A stretch of DNA of 21,025 nt. Source: Sediminibacterium sp. Its GTDB lineage: Bacteria > Bacteroidota > Bacteroidia > Chitinophagales > Chitinophagaceae. The DNA lies in the NCBI GenBank assembly GCA_023263235.1, contig JALQXE010000014.1, positions 1 through 21,025 on the forward strand, read 5' to 3'. The notes beneath the pieces are model-generated. The model saw nothing but the letters and a program-made list of their open reading frames with translations. It did not search any database and had not been told where the DNA came from. The position numbers and the translations under genes are program-made. Of this stretch, positions 16,208 to 21,025 are shown piece after piece. Every line of letters starts with the position of its first letter. The first letter of the stretch is position 1.

Positions 16208-16422
16208 ATAAATCTTCGTTTTCTTACTACGAAAATCAGCTCTAAAAAGGAGATGAAGAAATTTATTTTCAATTTTGAATATCCACAAATGAAATAAGGG
16301 AGAATACACATGTTTTTGAGGTTATACACCTGTTTTGCACCCCTAAAATGAGGTTATTCACTTTAGCTTCTATCAGGCCCAAAAAATTGCTTATTTTTGA
16401 AGCTATACTTTAAAGTGCTTAT
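16208..16422. promoter_or_regulatory. dnaB-pheT divergent intergenic region
   Basis: This 215-base AT-rich gap holds the dnaB promoter and, on +, a pheT -7 candidate TATTTTTG (16392-16399) with a weak -33 (TTCT). Three DnaA-box-like sites with one mismatch to TTATnCACA occur: ATATCCACA (16279-16287, overlapping the dnaB -33), TTATACACC (16322-16330) and TTATTCACT (16354-16362). No tRNA, pheS, T-box-like leader or attenuator peptide was recognised before pheT. Confidence 0.4.
16258..16289 (-). promoter_or_regulatory. dnaB promoter
   Basis: On the minus strand TTTG (16289-16286), 20 bases, then TAAATTTC (16265-16258) match the Bacteroidota promoter TTTG-N20-TAnnTTTG with one deviation. It predicts transcription from about 16250 and a leader of about 40 bases to the ATG at 16207. 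This is the best promoter match in the window and supports the shorter dnaB start. Confidence 0.6.
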
Positions 16423-18834
16423 ATGACCATTAGTTACAATTGGCTGAGTGAATATTTACCCAAAACAATTAGCCCAGAACAGTTATCTACCATATTAACT
16501 TCCATAGGTTTAGAAGTGGAATCTCTTGAAAAAATCGAAAATTTTAAAGGGGGATTGGCTGGTTTGGTGGTTGGGGAAGTAGTTGAATTGAGCCAACATC
16601 CTAATGCGGATAAATTAAAATTAACCAAAGTTAATACGGGGGGTGATCGTCCTTTAAATATAGTTTGCGGTGCGAGCAATGTAGCATTGGGTCAAAAAGT
16701 TGTAGTTGCAGTGGTAGGAACTACTATCTATCCAAAATCGGCTGAGGGGGGAATTACTATGAAATTGGCTAAGATTAGAGGCGAGGAAAGCGAGGGTATG
16801 ATTTGTGCCGAAGATGAGATTGGAGTGAGTGATGACCATGGCGGAATTATAGTTTTAGATCCTAATATTAAAGTGGGTACGCCGGTGGCGGATCTTTATG
16901 AATATTATCAGGATTGGGTTTATGAAATTGGTCTTACGCCAAATAGAATGGACGCCATGAGTCATTATGGTGTAGCCAAGGATGTTTGTGCGTATTTGTC
17001 TTATCATGAAACACCTACTAGTGCTGTTAGTCCTTTTAAATCTACATTGGTTAAAGACCCAGGCGTAAAACCTTTTAAAGTAATTATAGAGGATCAAAAA
17101 GCTTGCGCCCGTTATAGTGGTTTAGTGATAGAAGGTGTTGAAGTAAAAGCTTCACCAAGTTGGTTAAAGAATCGTTTGCAAGCCATTGGCGTAAGAAGTA
17201 TTAATATTATTGTTGACATCACGAATTATATTTTACATGAAACTGGACAACCATTGCACGCTTTTGATGCCCATCAAATTAAGGATGCAACGGTGGTGGT
17301 GAAAAAATATCCTGCCGGTACTTTGTTTGTAACCTTAGATGGTACAGAACGAAAATTAGCAGCCAATGATTTAATGATTAGTGATACCGAAAAACCATTG
17401 TGTATTGCAGGTGTTTTTGGGGGTATAAAAAGTGGCGTTACTGCTACCACAACTTCTATTTTTTTAGAAAGTGCTTGGTTTGAAAATATACATGTTCGAA
17501 AAACATCTTTACATCATTGTCTCAGAACCGACGCTGCCACTCGTTTTGAGAAGGGGGTAGATATTGCTGGTACAGTAAATGTTTTGGAAAGAGCTGCAAA
17601 AATGATTCAGGAATTAGCGGGTGGTCAATGTAGCGAAGTAGTAGATGTGTATCCAGCGCCAGCTACTAAAAAAATAGTGGTATTAACCTATGCATATTTG
17701 AAAAAACTAAGTGGCAAACACTATCCATCTGAAAAAGTAAAAATAATATTAACCAGTTTGGGTTTTGAATTGTTACAGGAAAATGCAGATAGTATAGAGG
17801 TAGCAGTACCTTATCACAAACCAGATATTAGTTTACCCGCCGATTTGGTGGAAGAAATATTGCGCATAGACGGTTTGGATAACATAGAAATTCCAAGTGC
17901 AATTACCATGAGTCCTTCCATTGATCCATTGGAGCAAAAAGAAAAGTTCAAGGAAAAAATTGCCAATTATTTGGTGGGCCGAGGCTTCACTGAAATTTTA
18001 ACCAACTCCATTACGAATAGCGCATATTTTAGTGAGGAAATATTGGCTAGTTCGGTAAAGATGCTTAATAATTTAAGCGCAGAATTGGACGTCATGCGTC
18101 CGAGTATGTTAGAGACAGGTTTGGAGACCATCGCTTATAATTTAAATAGACAAAACAATACTATCTCATTTTTTGAAATAGGAAAAGTATATGGTAAATC
18201 CAATGCAGGAAAATATTTTGAGTCTGAACAATTGGCTATTTATTTGTCGGGCCGACAAGCTGCAGATGGTTGGAGAACCAAGGCTGCTGAACAGGATTTT
18301 TTCGTTGCGAAAGGAACAGCTATTGCATTGCTTGAATTATTAGGAATAAAGGGGGTTCAAGAAAAAACGGCGACCAATGGTATGACCGAATTTGTTTGGA
18401 ATAAGAAAGTACTTGGGTACATTGAAATATTGGGCGCAAAAAAACTACAAGCCTTTGGGATTAAGCAGGGCGTGCAATACATTCAATTTGACTTAGCTGC
18501 AATTTTGAGTGCCTACCAAAGTAAAAAAGTAATTTATAAAGAAGTATCAAAATATCCTTCTATTGAAAGAGATTTAGCCTTGGTGATTGACAAAGCAATT
18601 TCATTTGCTTTAATTCAATCTAGTATTGTGGAGGCAAAAATTGATGCCTTAACAGCAACCCGAGTTTTTGATATTTTTGAAAGCGATAAATTAGGTGCAG
18701 GAAAGAAATCGGTGGCTATTAATTTTGTTTTTAATGCGCCCGATAAAACCTTAACCGATGTTGAAATTGACGCCATGATGAAAAAATTAATTCAACTTTT
18801 TGAAAAAAATATTCAAGCTGAAATTAGAAAATAA
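16423..18834 (+). CDS. pheT: Phenylalanyl-tRNA synthetase beta subunit
   Basis: 803 residues, normal for bacterial PheT. It pairs with PheS (not in the window) as an alpha2-beta2 enzyme that charges tRNA-Phe; the beta subunit binds tRNA and edits mischarged Tyr. Visible: B1 start (ISYNWLSEYLP), EMAP-II-like OB tRNA-binding domain about 40-150 (VVGEVVELSQHPNADKLKLT is split across 49-68, then IVCGASNV), B3/B4 editing domain about 210-400 (LTPNRMDAMSHYGVAKDV before it, then DITNYILHETGQPLHAFD), B5 about 405-480 and the C-terminal FDX-ACB domain about 710-803. The start gives the conserved N-terminus. It is followed by a small coiled-coil gene after 35 bases. Confidence 0.96.
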   Translation: MTISYNWLSEYLPKTISPEQLSTILTSIGLEVESLEKIENFKGGLAGLVVGEVVELSQHPNADKLKLTKVNTGGDRPLNIVCGASNVALGQKVVVAVVGTTIYPKSAEGGITMKLAKIRGEESEGMICAEDEIGVSDDHGGIIVLDPNIKVGTPVADLYEYYQDWVYEIGLTPNRMDAMSHYGVAKDVCAYLSYHETPTSAVSPFKSTLVKDPGVKPFKVIIEDQKACARYSGLVIEGVEVKASPSWLKNRLQAIGVRSINIIVDITNYILHETGQPLHAFDAHQIKDATVVVKKYPAGTLFVTLDGTERKLAANDLMISDTEKPLCIAGVFGGIKSGVTATTTSIFLESAWFENIHVRKTSLHHCLRTDAATRFEKGVDIAGTVNVLERAAKMIQELAGGQCSEVVDVYPAPATKKIVVLTYAYLKKLSGKHYPSEKVKIILTSLGFELLQENADSIEVAVPYHKPDISLPADLVEEILRIDGLDNIEIPSAITMSPSIDPLEQKEKFKEKIANYLVGRGFTEILTNSITNSAYFSEEILASSVKMLNNLSAELDVMRPSMLETGLETIAYNLNRQNNTISFFEIGKVYGKSNAGKYFESEQLAIYLSGRQAADGWRTKAAEQDFFVAKGTAIALLELLGIKGVQEKTATNGMTEFVWNKKVLGYIEILGAKKLQAFGIKQGVQYIQFDLAAILSAYQSKKVIYKEVSKYPSIERDLALVIDKAISFALIQSSIVEAKIDALTATRVFDIFESDKLGAGKKSVAINFVFNAPDKTLTDVEIDAMMKKLIQLFEKNIQAEIRK

Positions 18835-18869
18835 CTATATTCAATTATCAATTCAAATAAGCAGCTACA

Positions 18870-19160
18870 ATGGTTGATTTAAATAATTCCATCGCCAATC
18901 TTCAGGAAAAGCTATCTGCCTTATTAAAGAAATATGCGCAGTTGGAAAAAGAAAATCAGCAACTAAAAGCAGGGCTTGAGCAACAACAATCTGCACAGCA
19001 ACAATTGGAAGTTAAACTCAAAGAAAATCAAGCGCAATTAACCGCGGCTATGATGCAAAAAGGTGTTTCCATGGATCCAGCTCAAAAAGCCAAACTTATA
19101 AAGCAAATTGACCAATACATTAAAGAAATTGATCATAGTATAAGTAATCTTAATCCTTAA
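18870..19160 (+). CDS. Small coiled-coil protein upstream of zapA (possible ZapB-like partner)
   Basis: 96 residues without Cys, signal peptide or membrane segment. Residues about 5-60 form a heptad-rich coiled coil (NLQEKLSALLKKYAQLEKEN, then Gln-rich repeats), followed by a short break (GVSMDPAQ) and a second amphipathic helix (LIKQIDQYIKEIDHSISNL). No enzyme motif is seen. It lies 35 bases after pheT and 36 bases before zapA, so it is probably cotranscribed with zapA. Short coiled-coil proteins beside zapA are known in other bacteria (DUF4164 in Alphaproteobacteria), and ZapB of enterics is a similar-sized coiled coil that binds ZapA. A role in the Z-ring is therefore a reasonable inference, not shown by sequence. 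Confidence 0.7.
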   Translation: MVDLNNSIANLQEKLSALLKKYAQLEKENQQLKAGLEQQQSAQQQLEVKLKENQAQLTAAMMQKGVSMDPAQKAKLIKQIDQYIKEIDHSISNLNP

Positions 19161-19196
19161 ACTACCTTATTCTAATTCCACATTTAATCATCCATC

Positions 19197-19520
19197 ATGT
19201 CATCCGAACAAAGCAAAGAAGCTAATTCTAACCAAATGATCCCAGTAAATATTACGATTGCTGATCGTACCTACAGGGTGAGGATTGCCCCTAAGGATGA
19301 GGAAGCTGTGCGCAAGACGGCAGCCCTGATTAACCAAAAAATGGTGGAATTCAAGAACTTATATGCAGGCAAGGACAGTCAGGATTACATTTCCATGGTT
19401 TTATTGTGGTTTACAACCGAACAACAGTCCAATGGCCAGAATCTTTATGAGTTAGAAAGTCTTCAAAATCAGATCGATAGCCTTACTGCCAGCATTGAAA
19501 AGGCTATTTCGGGCACTTAA
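19197..19520 (+). CDS. zapA: Cell division protein ZapA
   Basis: 107 residues, the usual size. ZapA tetramers bind and bundle FtsZ filaments at midcell. After a short polar tail, IPVNITIADRTYRVRI (15-30) forms the two-strand head, PKDEEAVRKTAALINQKMVE (32-51) the linking helix, and residues about 60-107 the long coiled-coil dimerisation helix (SMVLLWFTTEQQ, then ELESLQNQIDSLTASIEKAI). The pattern and length match ZapA. The ATG at 19197 lies 36 bases after the coiled-coil gene stop. A 207-base gap separates it from rny. Confidence 0.9.
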   Translation: MSSEQSKEANSNQMIPVNITIADRTYRVRIAPKDEEAVRKTAALINQKMVEFKNLYAGKDSQDYISMVLLWFTTEQQSNGQNLYELESLQNQIDSLTASIEKAISGT

Positions 19521-19727
19521 TTGACAGATCCTCAGTCATTTTCCTTAAAACATTCCCTAAATTCTTTATCTTCGTAGCTGAACCTTGGACGAATTATATT
19601 TAATCGTAATTGATTGTCTTGCAGTATAGTATATTAACGAAACGGCTTAGATGATTTTCAACGAATTAGCATAAATTTCAAACCAAAAGGGGCAGTATGA
19701 TTTTTTTTAAACAACAAGAATTTAACA
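19521..19727 (+). other. zapA-rny intergenic region, possible leader or small RNA
   Basis: No ORF of note. TATCTTCG (19567-19574) matches TAnnTTTG with one mismatch, but its -33 is poor. Downstream, CCTTGG (19583-19588) could pair with CCAAAAGG (19683-19690) with an AA bulge, closing an AT-rich stretch, and a T8 run occurs at 19701-19708. This could be the rny 5' leader or a roughly 125-base RNA. In enterics the 6S RNA gene follows zapA, but I cannot recognise a 6S fold here. Confidence 0.25.
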
Positions 19728-21025
19728 ATGGACCAATCAATATTATTGATCATCATAGGAGCATCATCGCTAGTTGGCGGTCTCCTGGTAGGCAAGTTTG
19801 TATTTGCCCGTAATACCAAAAAGCAAGTTGAAGATGCGGAAGCGCAAGCAGCAAGTATTTTAAAAGAAGCGGAACTTAGAGCTGAAACCATTAAAAAAGA
19901 AAAGCAATTAGAAGCTAAGGAACGTTTTGTGCAATTAAAAGCCGATTATGATCGTGAAATTTTAGAGCGCAATAAAAAAATTGGTGAGGCCGAAAATCGC
20001 ATCAAACAAAATGAATTAAACATTAACCAGAAGGTTGCTGCATTAGATAAACAAATCAAGGACAACGATGTAATTAAAGAAAAATTAAATCGTGAAATTG
20101 ATTTAGTGAATGTGAAGCGCACCGAATTGGAAAAGCACCAAGAAGAGCATATTCGTAGATTGGAAAAAATAGCCAATTTAAGTGCCGAAGATGCGAAGCA
20201 ACAATTAATTGAGAGCTTGAAGAATGAGGCGCAAACACAGGCCCTTTCTTTACAACAAGACATTATAGAGGACGCGAAACAAAAGGCCAATAAAGAAGCG
20301 CGTAAAATTATCATCCAATCTATTCAACGTACTGCAGCGGAGGTTGCCATTGAAAATACGGTTACTGTATTTAATTTGGAGTCCGATGAAATGAAAGGAC
20401 AAATCATTGGTCGTGAAGGTCGTAACATTCGTGCGATTGAAGCGGCAACTGGTGTTGACTTAATTGTAGATGATACACCGGAAGCAATTTTACTTTCTTC
20501 CTTCGATCCATTGCGTCGTGAAATTGCACGTTTGTCCTTACAACGTTTGGTGGCCGACGGTCGTATTCATCCAGCGCGTATCGAGGAGGTGGTTGAAAAA
20601 ACACGTCGTCAATTGGAAGAGCAAATTGTGGAAATAGGAGAGCGTACCGTAATTGAATTGGGTATTCACGGTTTACATAAGGAGTTAATAAGAATCGTAG
20701 GTAAAATGCGTTTCCGTAGCTCTTATGGTCAAAACTTATTAATGCACTCTCGTGAAACAGCCAATCTTTGCGGTATCATGGCTGCTGAGTTGGGTATGAA
20801 TCCTAAATTGGCTAAGCGTGCTGGTTTATTACACGATATTGGTAAAGTACCAGATGTTGAACAAGAATTATCTCATGCATTATTAGGCGCTAAATTAGCA
20901 GAACAATACAACGAGCATCCAAGTATTGTAAATGCAATTGGTGCACATCATGATGAAATGGAGATGAAATTTGTGATTTCTCCAATTATTCAAATATGCG
21001 ATAGTATTAGCGGCGCAAGACCTGG
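19728..21025 (+). CDS. rny: Ribonuclease Y, 3' truncated by window end
   Basis: 432 codons are visible from ATG 19728 and the frame is open at the end; full-length RNase Y is about 520 residues. RNase Y is a membrane-anchored endoribonuclease that starts mRNA decay. Residues 4-23 are the N-terminal membrane helix; about 30-200 a long charged coiled coil; about 210-280 a KH RNA-binding domain ([20 protein letters not shown]); then the HD phosphodiesterase domain from about 335, with H340 and the metal-binding HD pair 369-370 in [10 protein letters not shown], and AHHDE (406-410). The order and motifs are diagnostic. The ATG is chosen because it starts just before the membrane helix. Confidence 0.96.
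   Translation, partial: MDQSILLIIIGASSLVGGLLVGKFVFARNTKKQVEDAEAQAASILKEAELRAETIKKEKQLEAKERFVQLKADYDREILERNKKIGEAENRIKQNELNINQKVAALDKQIKDNDVIKEKLNREIDLVNVKRTELEKHQEEHIRRLEKIANLSAEDAKQQLIESLKNEAQTQALSLQQDIIEDAKQKANKEARKIIIQSIQRTAAEVAIENTVTVFNLESDEMKGQIIGREGRNIRAIEAATGVDLIVDDTPEAILLSSFDPLRREIARLSLQRLVADGRIHPARIEEVVEKTRRQLEEQIVEIGERTVIELGIHGLHKELIRIVGKMRFRSSYGQNLLMHSRETANLCGIMAAELGMNPKLAKRAGLLHDIGKVPDVEQELSHALLGAKLAEQYNEHPSIVNAIGAHHDEMEMKFVISPIIQICDSISGARP

Noticed and set aside
16208..16309. Extended N-terminus of dnaB from an upstream ATG
   Set aside because: The extra 34 residues overlap a good promoter (16258-16289) and are unlike DnaB N-termini.
19658..19891. 77-residue minus-strand ORF in the zapA-rny gap
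   Set aside because: Two thirds of it is antisense to the rny membrane helix and coiled coil; the Ala/Ser-rich composition is the expected shadow of that helix.
1..21025. Mobile elements, prophage, defence genes, CRISPR arrays, tRNA or rRNA genes
   Set aside because: I looked for transposase or integrase motifs, terminal repeats, regularly spaced repeats and tRNA-like cloverleafs and saw none; all large ORFs belong to conserved core families.

Overview
The window looks like a chromosomal core region of a Bacteroidota bacterium, probably in or near the Chitinophagaceae (the family is a guess). Three things point there: the gliding/type IX secretion genes gldL-gldM-gldN, the Bacteroidota-type families DUF4783 and haem_bd, and several upstream sites resembling the Bacteroidota promoter (TTTG about 20 bases before TAnnTTTG) with little sign of Shine-Dalgarno sequences. 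The DNA is AT-rich and gene-dense. I see no insertion sequence, prophage, CRISPR array, tRNA or rRNA. No stretch above 300 bases lacks a gene; the longest gaps are dnaB-pheT (215 bases) and zapA-rny (207 bases).

Layout. Bases 1-2850 (+) hold the 3' end of gldL, then gldM and gldN, the motor and periplasmic parts of the type IX secretion/gliding machine. A perfect hairpin terminator closes this operon and lies inside the last codons of the convergent uvrC (2856-4655, -). uvrC and a DUF2721 membrane-protein gene (4698-5141, +) diverge from a 25-base inverted repeat carrying a -7-like box on each strand. A hairpin separates DUF2721 from a convergent ABC exporter (5224-6993, -). Next comes a minus-strand group, gpmI (phosphoglycerate mutase), a membrane-anchored CxxCH haem-binding protein and yihA/engB (ribosome assembly GTPase), ended by a strong hairpin at 7027-7054. 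A DUF4783 lipocalin/NTF2-like secreted protein and a SUI1/YciH eIF1-like protein lie on + at 9932-10710.

Bases 10767-16207 (-) form a co-directional group in the order dnaB, rsmE, a GNAT-fold protein and dnaX. Replicative helicase and clamp-loader genes are therefore in one likely transcription unit. Bases 16423-21025 (+) carry pheT, a small coiled-coil protein, zapA (FtsZ-ring factor) and the start of rny (RNase Y), which runs off the end.

Most of this is conserved housekeeping DNA and I did not find a clearly new multi-gene system. The best second-look item is in dnaX. A run of ten A residues falls just after clamp-loader domain III, and slipping in either direction reaches a stop within two or three codons. 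That would make a gamma-like short product, as known from other bacteria by different slippage mechanisms. Other points are DnaA-box-like sites upstream of dnaX and dnaB, the symmetric uvrC/DUF2721 divergent promoter, a possible ZapB-like partner next to zapA, and an unexplained transcribed-looking gap before rny.
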